Program-made: the position numbers and the translations under genes
Notes under the pieces: model-generated
Database searches by the model: none
Told to the model about the DNA's origin: nothing
The model's input: the letters and a program-made list of their open reading frames with translations, nothing else
Part shown: positions 8,002 to 16,551 of the stretch, in pieces
Numbering within the stretch: position 1 is the first letter of the stretch
Layout: every line of letters starts with the position of its first letter
Origin: an uncultured Oscillospiraceae bacterium
GTDB lineage: Bacteria > Bacillota > Clostridia > Oscillospirales > Oscillospiraceae
DNA: 64,000 nt
NCBI GenBank assembly: GCA_934561515.1
Contig: CAKTGM010000002.1
Coordinates: 62,001 to 126,000, forward strand
Direction of reading: 5' to 3'

Positions 8002-8363
8002 TTCGCTTCTCCCTCCCTGCACAATGCCTGAATCTCTTCTTCGCTCGCGCCCATGGCGCGCAGCTCCTGCAGGAGCTCTTTGACCTGCTCTTCCAGCGCG
8101 CGGCGGCGCTTGTCGTTGCGCTCGCGGTAGGTGTGCACGGCAAAGCAGCCCTTTCCCGGCACCGAGCAGCAGTAGCCGCTCGATTCCAGCTCGTTGTAGG
8201 CGCGCTGGATGGTATTGGGGTTGATGGCCAGCTGCGTCGCCAGCGCGCGCACCGAGGGGAGCTTGTCCCCGTCGGCGATGACGCCCGAGACGATCAGCCG
8301 CCGCAGCCCGTCGCACACCTGCTCGTAGATCGGGCGCGAGTCGCGGTAATTCAAGGTGATCAT
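7998..8363 (-). CDS. GntR-family regulator, YtrA subfamily
   Basis: 121 residues: a winged-helix GntR domain (SRPIYEQVCDGLRRLIVSG... LPSVRALATQL...NTIQRAYNELE) and a short C-terminal helical tail of about 50 residues instead of an effector domain, the definition of the YtrA subfamily. GGAGG precedes the ATG. It is the second ORF after a strong promoter overlapped by a 13-bp palindromic operator, so it very probably represses its own ABC operon. Confidence 0.92.
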   Translation of the reverse strand: MITLNYRDSRPIYEQVCDGLRRLIVSGVIADGDKLPSVRALATQLAINPNTIQRAYNELESSGYCCSVPGKGCFAVHTYRERNDKRRRALEEQVKELLQELRAMGASEEEIQALCREGEAK

Positions 8364-8379
8364 GACACGCCTCCTGTAC

Positions 8380-8463
8380 TCACTGTCTGCACAGCACGGC
8401 AAGCAGCAGGATGCCGAGCAGGAGCAGGCCGAGTGCCGGGATCAGAAGGATCGAATGGAACAT
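8380..8463 (-). CDS. 27-residue hydrophobic leader peptide of the GntR-ABC operon
   Basis: MFHSILLIPALGLLLLGILL then LAVLCRQ: almost entirely one membrane helix. AAGGAGG lies 6 nt before the ATG, and the ORF is the first in the operon, ending 16 bp before the GntR start. Position, ribosome site and helix argue for translation. It could be a small membrane subunit or modulator of the transporter; no family is recognised. Confidence 0.55.
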   Translation of the reverse strand: MFHSILLIPALGLLLLGILLLAVLCRQ

Positions 8464-8471
8464 AGGCGCCT

Positions 8472-8531
8472 CCTTGCTGTACTAAGTGTTCTAGTACAGC
8501 AAGGATAGCATACGCGCGGCGCGCTTGTCAA
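8472..8531 (-). promoter_or_regulatory. Promoter and GntR operator of the ABC operon
   Basis: On the minus strand TTGACA, 18 nt and TATCCT with a TGC extension. A perfect 13-bp inverted repeat CCTTGCTGTACTA-N7-TAGTACAGCAAGG (8472-8504) begins inside the -10 box. The TGTACTA/TAGTACA core is the kind of site bound by YtrA-type GntR proteins. Confidence 0.85.
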
Positions 8532-8662
8532 GCTCTTTTTCACGTCCCGACAAGCGGATAAAAACCACATGGCATTCATGAAAAACAACAAAATATAGTC
8601 TGCTTTCTGCATAAATACAAAATTTTACTCATTCTTAGCGGCAGAAAACGCCGCATTGCCCG

Positions 8663-8691
8663 TTGACAGCGGGCGCGTGTTTTGGTATGCT
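8663..8691 (+). promoter_or_regulatory. Promoter of the AGCS symporter
   Basis: TTGACA, 17 nt, TATGCT; about 60 nt of leader to the start codon. Confidence 0.75.
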
Positions 8692-8756
8692 TTGACCATG
8701 AAATATTTTCATCCGATGTTTCATAACGTGTCATTTTTTCGGAAAGGGGAAAGAAT

Positions 8757-10151
8757 ATGGAGCAATTTATGCAAATCAACAAGGCGATCAACGGCTTTGT
8801 GTGGGGCCCTGTGATGCTGGCGCTGCTCGTGGGTACGGGCGTGTACCTGAGCATCGCCGTGGGCTTTATCCAGTTTTCCAAGATCGGCTACTGGTGGAAA
8901 AACACCATCGGCAGAATTTTTAAGAAGAGCGAGGCGGGCGAGGGCGAGATCACGCCCCTGCAGGCCGTGTCCACGGCCCTTGCCTCCACCGTCGGCACGG
9001 GCAACATCGCCGGCGTCACGGGCGCGATCATCCTCGGCGGCCCGGGCGCGGTGTTCTGGATGTGGGTCTCGGCGCTGTTCGGCATGGTGACGAAGTTCTC
9101 CGAGGTGACGCTGGCCGTCAAGTACCGCGAGCGCAACGAAAAGGGCGACTGGTGCGGCGGCCCGATGTACTACATTAAAAACGGACTCGGCCCGAAGTGG
9201 AAGTGGCTCGGCGGCGTGTTCTCCGTCCTCGGTGCGATCGCGGCCTTCGGCATCGGCAACATTGCGCAGGTGCATTCCATCGCGGACTCCGTCAAGTCCG
9301 TTGCCGTTGCCTTCAACGAGAATGCGGCCAGCAGGGAAAGGCTCATCTGCCTCATCACGGGCATCTGCGTTGCGGCCTTTGTGGCGCTCGTGCTCATCGG
9401 CGGCGTGAAGCGCATCGGTCAGGTCACGGAAAAGCTCGTGCCCCTCATGGCGGTCATCTACATCGTCTGCGCGCTCATCGTGGTGTTTGCCAACGCCTCT
9501 CAGGTGCCGGCGGTCTTCGCCTCCATCTTCAAGGGCGCGTTCAACCCCGCGGCCGTCACCGGCGGCGCGGCGGGCATCGGCATCAAGCTTGCGATGACCA
9601 AGGGCGTCGGCCGCGGCGTTTTCTCCAATGAGGCAGGTCTCGGCTCCGCGCCCATCGCGCACGCCGCCACCTCGGAGAAGAACCCCGTCAAGCAGGGCCT
9701 CTACGGTATTTTCGAGGTCTTCATGGATACCATCGTCATCTGCACGCTCACGTCCCTCGTCGTCCTCTGCTCCGGCGCGGCGGACGGCAACTACGGCAAC
9801 GATGCCCTTGCGGGCGTGCCCACCGCGGTCGCGGGCTTTTCGAGCGTCTTCGGCGACAAGGCCGGTTCGATGATCCTCGCCGTCGGCCTGCTGCTCTTTG
9901 CAACGTCCACCATCCTCGGCTGGGCGCTCTACGGCACGCGCTGCGCGGAGTTTCTCTTCGGCAGCAGGATCATCCGTCCCTATCAGATCGTCTTCTGCCT
10001 TGTGGTCATCGGCGGCGCGGTCGCGGACCTCTCGCTTGTGTGGGATATCTCCGATACGCTCAACGGCCTCATGGCCATCCCCAACCTCATCGCGCTGCTG
10101 CTGCTCAGCCCCGTCGTTATCAAGCTGACGCGCGAGCACTTCAGAAAATAA
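8757..10151 (+). CDS. Sodium:alanine/glycine symporter (AGCS family)
   Basis: 464 residues with about eleven membrane helices. The family signature is plain: STALASTVGTGNIAGVTGA, GGPGAVFWMWVSALFGM and GRGVFSNEAGLGSAPIAHAA. AGCS proteins (AlsT, GlnT, DagA) import alanine, glycine or glutamine with Na+ or H+; the substrate is not readable here. AAAGGGGAAAG precedes the ATG. It has its own promoter and terminator, so it is a single-gene unit. Confidence 0.93.
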   Translation: MEQFMQINKAINGFVWGPVMLALLVGTGVYLSIAVGFIQFSKIGYWWKNTIGRIFKKSEAGEGEITPLQAVSTALASTVGTGNIAGVTGAIILGGPGAVFWMWVSALFGMVTKFSEVTLAVKYRERNEKGDWCGGPMYYIKNGLGPKWKWLGGVFSVLGAIAAFGIGNIAQVHSIADSVKSVAVAFNENAASRERLICLITGICVAAFVALVLIGGVKRIGQVTEKLVPLMAVIYIVCALIVVFANASQVPAVFASIFKGAFNPAAVTGGAAGIGIKLAMTKGVGRGVFSNEAGLGSAPIAHAATSEKNPVKQGLYGIFEVFMDTIVICTLTSLVVLCSGAADGNYGNDALAGVPTAVAGFSSVFGDKAGSMILAVGLLLFATSTILGWALYGTRCAEFLFGSRIIRPYQIVFCLVVIGGAVADLSLVWDISDTLNGLMAIPNLIALLLLSPVVIKLTREHFRK

Positions 10152-10180
10152 GCAAAGCAGCGGCAAAGTCTTTGGCGCTG

Positions 10181-10209
10181 AAAAGAGACGGCCCCGGCCG
10201 TCTCTTTTT
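10181..10209 (+). terminator. Terminator of the AGCS symporter gene
   Basis: A 12-bp stem AAAAGAGACGGC with its complement, CCCG loop and T5 tail. Confidence 0.88.
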
Positions 10210-10275
10210 CTGCCCCCTTTTGCCGCGCGGGGCGGGAAAACGCAAAAAAATTCGACAGAAAGCCAAAGGTTTTGC

Positions 10276-10307
10276 TTTACAACGGGGAAAAGCTGTGTTA
10301 CTATAAT
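10276..10307 (+). promoter_or_regulatory. Probable rpsO promoter
   Basis: A consensus TATAAT at 10302-10307; the best -35 candidates (TTTACA/TTACAA) have long 19-20 nt spacers. About 100 nt of leader. Confidence 0.45.
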
Positions 10308-10405
10308 TCAGCACGCTTATCGTGCATTCCCGCACTTGGGACGTGGAGGACTCACCGACCCGCCGCTCAGTGCAGGGAGAATTTCAGAAAGGTGGATCAT
10401 ACACT

Positions 10406-10672
10406 ATGATGCTCAAAGACCAGAAGACGGCCATCATCGAGGCCAACCGCACCCACGAAAGCGACACCGGTTCTCCGGAGGTTCAGGTCGCTATCCTCAC
10501 CGAGCGTATCGCTCAGCTCACCGAGCACCTCAAGCAGCACCCGCAGGACAACCACTCCCGCCGCGGCCTGTACAAGATGATCGGTAAGCGCCGCAGCCTT
10601 CTCGATTACCTCATGAAGAAGGACATCGAGCGCTATCGTGCCCTGATCGCCAAGCTGGGTATCCGTAAGTAA
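10406..10672 (+). CDS. rpsO: 30S ribosomal protein S15
   Basis: 88 residues of canonical S15 with HESDTGSPEVQVAILTERI, the helix-turn HSRRGLYKMIGKRRSLL and the C-terminal YRALIAKLGIRK. The start is the first of two adjacent ATGs, 10 nt after GGTGG; the second would be equally functional. S15 binds the central domain of 16S rRNA. It precedes pnp, a widely conserved pair. Confidence 0.97.
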   Translation: MMLKDQKTAIIEANRTHESDTGSPEVQVAILTERIAQLTEHLKQHPQDNHSRRGLYKMIGKRRSLLDYLMKKDIERYRALIAKLGIRK

Positions 10673-10682
10673 GTTTGAAAAC

Positions 10683-10715
10683 AGGGTGATGCGCACGCAT
10701 CACCCTTCTTTTCTT
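10683..10715 (+). terminator. Terminator between rpsO and pnp
   Basis: An 11-bp stem AGGGTGATGCG with its complement, followed by TCTTTTCTT. Confidence 0.8.
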
Positions 10716-10740
10716 ACTCCCGCCCTGCACTTTCCCCGCG

Positions 10741-10827
10741 CGTATGAGAGCCTGCTATGCTTTAGCAGTTGAAAAAGCGGCGGCGCGCCGACGTTTTTTC
10801 AAGTGCTAAACGGTCGGCTCCCATACG
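10741..10827 (+). promoter_or_regulatory. Long leader hairpin immediately upstream of pnp
   Basis: An 87-nt dyad ending 27 nt before the pnp start. The basal stem CGTATGAGAGCC pairs with GGCTCCCATACG (11 of 12). After an internal loop, TTTAGCAGTTGAAAAAGCG pairs with CGTTTTTTCAAGTGCTAAA with one mismatch and one G-U pair. The apical loop contains GGCGCGCC. Long double-stranded leaders of pnp are autoregulatory targets of RNase III and PNPase in other bacteria; that role here is inference. Confidence 0.75.
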
Positions 10828-10854
10828 GAATTTTTACAAAAAGGAGATCGACAA

Positions 10855-13008
10855 ATGTCTACCATCATCACCAGGAGACAGTTCCCCAATTACCGCAAGT
10901 ACGAGATGGAGCTCGCAGGCCGTCCCCTCACGCTCGAGGTCGGCAAGCTCGCCGAGCTCGCCAACGCCGCCGTCATGGTCGGCTACGGCGATACCCGCGT
11001 GCTCGTCTGCGCCACCGCTTCCGCCCGTCCCCGCGACGGCATCGACTTCTTCCCCCTCTCCGTTGACTTTGAGGAGAAGCTTTACTCCGTCGGCCGCATC
11101 CCCGGCTCGTTCAACCGCCGCGAGGGCCGTCCCGGCGAAAAGGGCATCCTGACGAGCCGCGTCATCGACCGCCCCATCCGCCCCCTCTTCCCCTATGACT
11201 TCCGCAACGACGTTTCCATCATGGCGACGGTCATGAGCGTCGATCACGACTGCTCCCCCGAGATCGCGGCCCTGATCGGCACCTCCGCCGCCCTCGCCAT
11301 CTCTGACATCCCCTGGAACGGCCCTGTCGGCGCGCTCAAGGTCGGCCTTGTGGACGGCGAGCTCGTCCTCAACCCCACGAGCGAGCAGCGCAAGGTCTCC
11401 GACCTTGACGTCACCGTCGTTTCCACCGGCAAGAAGGTCGTCATGATCGAGGCCGGCGCGAACGAGGTCGATAACGACACCATGTACAAGGCCATCGAGC
11501 TTGCCCACAACGAGAACCAGAAGCAGGTCGAGCTCATCAACCGCATGGTCGCCGAGATCGGCAAGCCCAAGTTCGACTACCCGCACGCGAGCTTCAACCA
11601 GGAGCTGTTCGACAAGATCGTCGAGAACTTCATGGACGAGGCCAAGGCCGCGATGGACACCGACGACAAGAACGTCCGCGAGGCCCGCTGGAACGAGATG
11701 ATCGAGCACTGGCACGAGAAGTACCTCGAGGAGTATCCCGACATGGATCAGTTCCTCGACGAGATCACCTACAAGTTCCAGAAGAAGATCGTCAAGGCAT
11801 GGCTGCTCGAAGGCCACCGCGTTGACGGCCGCGCCAAGAACGAGATCCGCCCCCTCGACGCCGAGGTCGGCGTGCTGCCCCGCGTCCACGGCTCGGGCCT
11901 CTTCACCCGCGGCCAGACGCAGGTGCTCTCCGTCTGCACGCTCGACACGCTTTCCGCCGCCCAGAAGCTCGACACCATCTGGGAAGAGACCGAAAAGCGC
12001 TATATGCACCACTACAACTTCCCCGGCTACTCTGTCGGCGAGGCCAAGCCCTCCCGCAGCCCCGGCCGCCGCGAGATCGGCCACGGCGCTCTTGCCGAGC
12101 GCGCGCTGCTGCCGGTCATCCCGTCGGTTGACGACTTCCCGTATGCCATCCGCGTTGTGAGCGAGGTCGTCTCCTCCAACGGCTCGACCTCTCAGGGCTC
12201 CATCTGCGGCTCCACGCTCGCGCTGATGGACGCAGGCGTTCCCATCAAGGCGCCCGTCGCCGGTATCTCCTGCGGCCTCATCCAGGATGGCGACGATTTC
12301 ACCACCTTTATCGACATTCAGGGCGTTGAGGACTTCCACGGCGAGATGGACTTCAAGGTCGCCGGTACCAAGAAGGGCATCACCGCCATCCAGATGGACC
12401 TCAAGAACGACGGCCTCACCATGGCCATCATCAAGAACGCTCTCGAGATCACCTATGACGCGCGCGTGCAGATCCTCGACCAGATCATGCTGCCCTGCAT
12501 CGCAGAGCCGCGCGCCGAGGTCAGCGAGTACGCGCCCAAGATGATCACCATGCACATCGACCCCGAGCGCATCCGCGAGGTCATCGGCAAGGGCGGCAGC
12601 GTCATCCAGAAGATCGTGGCCGACACCGGCGCCAAGGTCGACATTGAGGACGACGGCACCATCCACATCGCCTCTGCCAACGCCGCCGCGTGCGACGCTG
12701 CGAAGAAGTGCATCGACGATATCGTCTTCGTGCCCGAGGTCGGCAAGCTCTACTACGGCCGCGTCGTGCGCCTGATGCAGTTCGGCGCGTTCGTCGAGAT
12801 CGCCCCGGGCAAGGACGGCCTTGTCCACATCTCCAAGCTCGACCGCAAGCGCGTCGAGAAGGTCGAGGACGTGGTCACCGTCGGCGACATGATCTGGGTC
12901 AAGTTCATGGAGATCGACGAGAAGGGCCGCTGGAACCTCTCCCGCAAGGACGCTCTCATCGAGATCGAGGCCCAGCAGGCCGCCGCGAAGGCTGCCAAGC
13001 AGCAGTAA
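10855..13008 (+). CDS. pnp: Polyribonucleotide nucleotidyltransferase (PNPase)
   Basis: 717 residues, normal for the family. PNPase degrades RNA 3'-5' by phosphorolysis. Two RNase PH-like domains are recognisable (FNRREGRPGEKGILTSRVID in the first; YMHHYNFPGYSVGE and GRREIGHGALAERAL in the second, catalytic one), then a KH domain (VIGKGGSVIQKI) and an S1 domain (GRVVRLMQFGAFVEIAPG). It has a strong AAAAAGGAG ribosome site, lies downstream of rpsO, and is preceded by a long hairpin likely to be its own regulatory target. Confidence 0.97.
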   Translation: MSTIITRRQFPNYRKYEMELAGRPLTLEVGKLAELANAAVMVGYGDTRVLVCATASARPRDGIDFFPLSVDFEEKLYSVGRIPGSFNRREGRPGEKGILTSRVIDRPIRPLFPYDFRNDVSIMATVMSVDHDCSPEIAALIGTSAALAISDIPWNGPVGALKVGLVDGELVLNPTSEQRKVSDLDVTVVSTGKKVVMIEAGANEVDNDTMYKAIELAHNENQKQVELINRMVAEIGKPKFDYPHASFNQELFDKIVENFMDEAKAAMDTDDKNVREARWNEMIEHWHEKYLEEYPDMDQFLDEITYKFQKKIVKAWLLEGHRVDGRAKNEIRPLDAEVGVLPRVHGSGLFTRGQTQVLSVCTLDTLSAAQKLDTIWEETEKRYMHHYNFPGYSVGEAKPSRSPGRREIGHGALAERALLPVIPSVDDFPYAIRVVSEVVSSNGSTSQGSICGSTLALMDAGVPIKAPVAGISCGLIQDGDDFTTFIDIQGVEDFHGEMDFKVAGTKKGITAIQMDLKNDGLTMAIIKNALEITYDARVQILDQIMLPCIAEPRAEVSEYAPKMITMHIDPERIREVIGKGGSVIQKIVADTGAKVDIEDDGTIHIASANAAACDAAKKCIDDIVFVPEVGKLYYGRVVRLMQFGAFVEIAPGKDGLVHISKLDRKRVEKVEDVVTVGDMIWVKFMEIDEKGRWNLSRKDALIEIEAQQAAAKAAKQQ

Positions 13009-13034
13009 GCGGTTTACCCCCAAAAAGCAAACAG

Positions 13035-13061
13035 AAAGCAGCGCCGAGGGCGCTGCTTTTT
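13035..13061 (+). terminator. pnp terminator
   Basis: An 11-bp stem AAAGCAGCGCC with its complement, GAG loop and T7 tail. Confidence 0.88.
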
Positions 13062-13100
13062 TTGCGCCTGCGCGCCCCTCTTTTCAAATTCCCAGTCATG

Positions 13101-13109
13101 TGCTATACT
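13101..13109 (+). promoter_or_regulatory. Extended -10 of mnmE
   Basis: TGCTATACT, the same extended -10 sequence as one of the rnjA candidates; only a weak -35 (TTTTCA) lies 17 nt upstream. Confidence 0.5.
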
Positions 13110-13138
13110 TTCTCCATATGAGAAAAGGGGGGAGCTGC

Positions 13139-14509
13139 ATGGAGCTGATCGCAGCCATCGCCACGGCGCAGAGCCCGTCGGCCGTCGGCATTGTCAGGCT
13201 GAGCGGAGAGGGGACGCGAGACGCGCTCGCTGCGCTCTTTACGCCGGCAAACGGCATGGCGGTTTCTGACCTTCCGTACCGCCGCATGACCTACGGCGAT
13301 GTGCGCGACGAAACGGGCGCGCTGCTCGACCGCTGCATGGCGGTCTGCTTTTCCGCTGCCCACAGCTACACCGGCGAGGAAAGCGCCGAGCTCCACTGCC
13401 ACGGCTCGCCCGTGGTGCTCGGCGAGGTGCTGTGCGCCGCGTTCCGCGCGGGCGCGCGGCAGGCAAGGCCCGGCGAATTCACGCAGCGCGCCTTCCTGAA
13501 TGGCAAAATGGATCTCACCGAGGCGGAGGCGGTCATCGACCTCATCGACGCCGAGACTGCGGAATGCGCGCGCAACGCCGCCGCCCAGCTCTCCGGCGCG
13601 CTGCGCCGCCCGATCGAGGCGGTCTACGACCGTTTGCTCGATATTTCGAGCCGTTTTTACGCCATCGTCGACTATCCCGACGAAGAGATCGAGGACCTAT
13701 CGCGCGAGGAGACCGCCGCCTCGCTCACAGCGGGCGAAGCGTCGCTTTCCGACCTGCTCGGCACGTTTGCGCGCGGCAGGGTGCTCAAAAGCGGCGTGGC
13801 GACGGCCATCGTCGGCGCGCCGAATGCGGGCAAAAGCTCGCTTTTGAATGCGCTCGTCGGCTTTGAGCGCGCCATCGTCACGGACATCGCGGGCACGACG
13901 CGCGACACCGTGGAGGAAAAGGCGACGCTTGGCGGCGTGCTGCTGCGGCTCATCGACACCGCCGGCATCCGCGAGACGGCGGACACGGTGGAAAAGCTCG
14001 GCGTGGAGCGGTCGAAAAAAGCCGTCGAGGACGCGGACCTCATCCTCGCGCTGCTCGACGGCAGCGCTTTGCCCGCACCGGAGGCGCTCGCACCGCTCGC
14101 GCTTGCCGCGAAAAGCGACAAGCCGTGGCTCCTGCTGCTGACAAAATCCGACCTCGGCGGCGCGCCGGGAATCGTGCCCGATGAAAGCTTGCGCGCGCCC
14201 GAGGACGTGATCTCGCTTTCCAGCGTGACGCACGAGGGCTTTGACGCGCTTGCATCCGCCGTGCGCAGGCTCTATCCCGCGCCGCGCGCGGGCGCGGCGC
14301 TCGTGACGAACGCCCGTCAGGCCGAGGCCGTCCGCCGTGCGCTCGAGAGCGTCCGCGCGGCGAAGGAGGCACTGCTCGGCGGCATGACGCCGGACGTGGT
14401 GCTCACCGAGGTAGAGCAGGCGCAGACGGCTCTCGGCGAGCTCACCGGCCGCACGGCGCGCGAGGACATGGTCGCGCGCATCTTCGAGCGCTTCTGCGTC
14501 GGGAAATAA
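13139..14509 (+). CDS. mnmE: tRNA modification GTPase MnmE
   Basis: 456 residues. MnmE, with MnmG, makes the cmnm5 modification at U34 of some tRNAs, using GTP and folate. The N-terminal folate-binding domain (to about 118) is followed by helices, an inserted Ras-like G domain (GAPNAGKSS, DIAGTTRD, DTAGIRET, TKSD) and the catalytic C-terminus FCVGK, the expected CxGK. The start is the ATG behind AAAGGGGGGAG; the in-frame ATG 39 nt earlier lacks a site. In many Firmicutes mnmE is next to mnmG/rnpA; here it stands after pnp. Confidence 0.96.
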   Translation: MELIAAIATAQSPSAVGIVRLSGEGTRDALAALFTPANGMAVSDLPYRRMTYGDVRDETGALLDRCMAVCFSAAHSYTGEESAELHCHGSPVVLGEVLCAAFRAGARQARPGEFTQRAFLNGKMDLTEAEAVIDLIDAETAECARNAAAQLSGALRRPIEAVYDRLLDISSRFYAIVDYPDEEIEDLSREETAASLTAGEASLSDLLGTFARGRVLKSGVATAIVGAPNAGKSSLLNALVGFERAIVTDIAGTTRDTVEEKATLGGVLLRLIDTAGIRETADTVEKLGVERSKKAVEDADLILALLDGSALPAPEALAPLALAAKSDKPWLLLLTKSDLGGAPGIVPDESLRAPEDVISLSSVTHEGFDALASAVRRLYPAPRAGAALVTNARQAEAVRRALESVRAAKEALLGGMTPDVVLTEVEQAQTALGELTGRTAREDMVARIFERFCVGK

Positions 14510-14521
14510 TTTGCGCAGATA

Positions 14522-14551
14522 TTTACAGAATATGGAACAATTTGCTATAAT
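14522..14551 (+). promoter_or_regulatory. degV-prmA promoter
   Basis: TTTACA, 18 nt, TATAAT with TGC extension; about 30 nt of leader. Confidence 0.8.
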
Positions 14552-14583
14552 AAGTCACTCGAAGTCCGGAAAGGAGAAAACGC

Positions 14584-15462
14584 ATGCGTGATTATATTAT
14601 CATGACCGACAGCTGCTGCAGCTTGAACCGGCAGGAGGTCGACGAGCTGGGCATTACCGTTTTGCCGCTCTCGTTTACGATGGAGGGCAAAACCTATCTT
14701 GATACGCCCGACCATGCGGCGATGTCGCCGGAAACCTTCTTCCAGAAGATCGCCGACGGCGTGGACTGCACGACCGCGGCCGTCAACGTCGGCCAGTTCA
14801 CCGACGCGATGAAGACGGCGCTGGACGCGGGGCAGGATATCCTGTGCATCTGCTTTTCGAGCGCGCTCTCTACCACCTATCAGTCCGCGTGCATCGCGGC
14901 GGAGGATCTGCGCGCGGAGCATCCGGAGGCGAAGATCATCGTGATCGACTCCCTCTCCGCCTGCCGCGGGCAGGGAATGCTCATTTACCGCACGGTGCGC
15001 GAGCGGCGCGAGAAAGACCTTGACATCGAGGCACTGGCCGACTTCGTGCGCGGCACGATCCAGCATCAGGACCACTGGTTTTTTGTCGATGACCTCAACC
15101 ACTTGAAGCGCGGCGGCCGCGTGAGCGCGACGGCGGCACTGGTCGGTACGATGCTCGGCATCAAGCCCGTCATGCACACCGACAGCGAGGGACGTCTCAC
15201 CCCCGTGAGCAAGGCGCGCGGCAGCAAGGGTGCGCTGCGCGCGCTGGTGGACAAGATGGAGGAGCTGGGCATCGAGCCGGAGAAGAACCAGCCCATCTTC
15301 ATCTGCCACGCCAACTGCCCGGACTATGTGGACTATGTCAAGGAGCTGCTCCGTGAGCGCTTCAACATCACCGATGTGCGCGCGGACTTTATCGGCCCCG
15401 TCATCGGTGCGCATACCGGCTGCGGCACGCTGGGACTTTTCTTTGTGGGGACGAAACGATGA
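14584..15462 (+). CDS. DegV-family fatty-acid-binding protein
   Basis: 292 residues. DegV/FakB proteins bind a fatty acid and present it to the kinase FakA. Seen: the N-terminal TDSCCSL motif, a SSALSTTYQSA binding-pocket motif, a DSLSACRGQGM segment and the C-terminal GAHTGCGTLGLFFVG. The overlap with the next gene (ATGA) couples it to prmA, a pairing I know no functional reason for. No fakA is present in the window. Confidence 0.92.
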   Translation: MRDYIIMTDSCCSLNRQEVDELGITVLPLSFTMEGKTYLDTPDHAAMSPETFFQKIADGVDCTTAAVNVGQFTDAMKTALDAGQDILCICFSSALSTTYQSACIAAEDLRAEHPEAKIIVIDSLSACRGQGMLIYRTVRERREKDLDIEALADFVRGTIQHQDHWFFVDDLNHLKRGGRVSATAALVGTMLGIKPVMHTDSEGRLTPVSKARGSKGALRALVDKMEELGIEPEKNQPIFICHANCPDYVDYVKELLRERFNITDVRADFIGPVIGAHTGCGTLGLFFVGTKR

Positions 15463-16412
15463 AATGGTTAGAATTACACCTTGATACGCGGCCCGAGGGC
15501 ATCGAGCCTGTGACGGAGCTTTTGAGTACCTACGGCATCGACAGTCTGATGATCGACGAGGAGGGCGACTTCAAGGACTTCCTTGAGAACAATCACCAGT
15601 ACTGGGACTATGTCGACGAAGAGCTGATGCAGTCCATGCGCGGCAAGAGCCGCATCACCTTCTACCTTGAAGACGGCGAGGAGGGCTTCAATACCCTCGC
15701 GCAGTTCCGCATCGGCCTTGCGGCCTTCAAAAAGCAGCACCCCGAGTATGCTCCCTTGATCCTCAGCATGGAAAACGTGGAGGACGCGGACTGGGAGAAC
15801 AACTGGAAGCAGTTCTATAAGCCCATGGAGATCGGCGAGCGGCTGCTCGTCGTGCCCGAGTGGGAGCAGGCGAGAGAGGACGGGCGCGTCAGGCTCGTCT
15901 TAAACCCCGGTCTCACCTTCGGCACCGGCAGCCACGCCACGACGCGCCTTTGCCTCACGGCGCTGGAACAGCACATCCACGGCGGGGAAAAGGTGCTCGA
16001 CCTTGGCTGCGGCAGCGGCATCCTCTCCATCGCCGCGCTGCTGCTCGGCGCGAAGGACGCCTTCGCCTGTGACATTGACGACAAGTGCGTGGGCGTCGCC
16101 TACGAAAATGCCGCGCTCAACGGCGTGGGAAAAGAGCATTACACCGTCCGCGCGGGCGACGTGCTCAGCGACAAGGGCTTGCAGAAGGAATTCGGCGGCG
16201 ATTATGATGTGATCGTTGCGAACATCGTGGCGGACGTCATCATCGCGCTTGCCCCGCAGGTGGGGAGGCTGCTCAAACAGGGCGGCATCTTCCTCTGCTC
16301 CGGCATCATCGACGACCGCGCCGACGAGGTGCGCGGAAAACTCGTCGAGGCGGGCTGGACGATCGAGGAAACGCGCAGCAGCGAGGGCTGGTTTTCCTTC
16401 CTCTGCCGGTAA
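15459..16412 (+). CDS. prmA: Ribosomal protein L11 methyltransferase
   Basis: 317 residues. PrmA trimethylates ribosomal protein L11 using S-adenosylmethionine. The N-terminal substrate-recognition domain starts MKWLELHLDTRPEGIEPV; the linker GLTFGTGSHATTRLCL and motif I VLDLGCGSGILSIAAL are the family hallmarks. ATG overlaps the degV stop by 4 bp. In Bacillus prmA is usually followed by rsmE; here a terminator follows instead. Confidence 0.95.
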   Translation: MKWLELHLDTRPEGIEPVTELLSTYGIDSLMIDEEGDFKDFLENNHQYWDYVDEELMQSMRGKSRITFYLEDGEEGFNTLAQFRIGLAAFKKQHPEYAPLILSMENVEDADWENNWKQFYKPMEIGERLLVVPEWEQAREDGRVRLVLNPGLTFGTGSHATTRLCLTALEQHIHGGEKVLDLGCGSGILSIAALLLGAKDAFACDIDDKCVGVAYENAALNGVGKEHYTVRAGDVLSDKGLQKEFGGDYDVIVANIVADVIIALAPQVGRLLKQGGIFLCSGIIDDRADEVRGKLVEAGWTIEETRSSEGWFSFLCR

Positions 16413-16420
16413 AAAGGAAC

Positions 16421-16463
16421 AAAAAAGACCATCCTCTTTTGTGGAAGAGGATGGTCTTTTTTT
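16421..16463 (+). terminator. prmA terminator
   Basis: An 18-bp stem AAAAAAGACCATCCTCTT with its complement, 6-nt loop and T7 tail. Confidence 0.9.
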
Positions 16464-16479
16464 GTTCTGTAAAATATAC

Positions 16480-16536
16480 TTGACAATATCGATTATCGAT
16501 AATACACTCGGATCAAAGAATATCGAATATCGATAC
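16480..16536 (+). promoter_or_regulatory. padR-2 promoter with TATCGAT operators
   Basis: TTGACA, a 17-nt spacer and TACACT. The spacer is filled by TATCGATTATCGATA, a near-perfect palindrome, and a second copy, TATCGAATATCGATA, lies between the -10 and the ribosome site. The TATCG core is shared with the other PadR locus (TATCGG repeats). Confidence 0.8.
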
Positions 16537-16551
16537 AGTGGGGGTGAGCGC

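Noticed and set aside
10834..13023. A 729-residue ORF antisense to pnp
   Set aside because: Mirror of pnp codon usage (Asp/Leu/Val-rich translation); no ribosome site.
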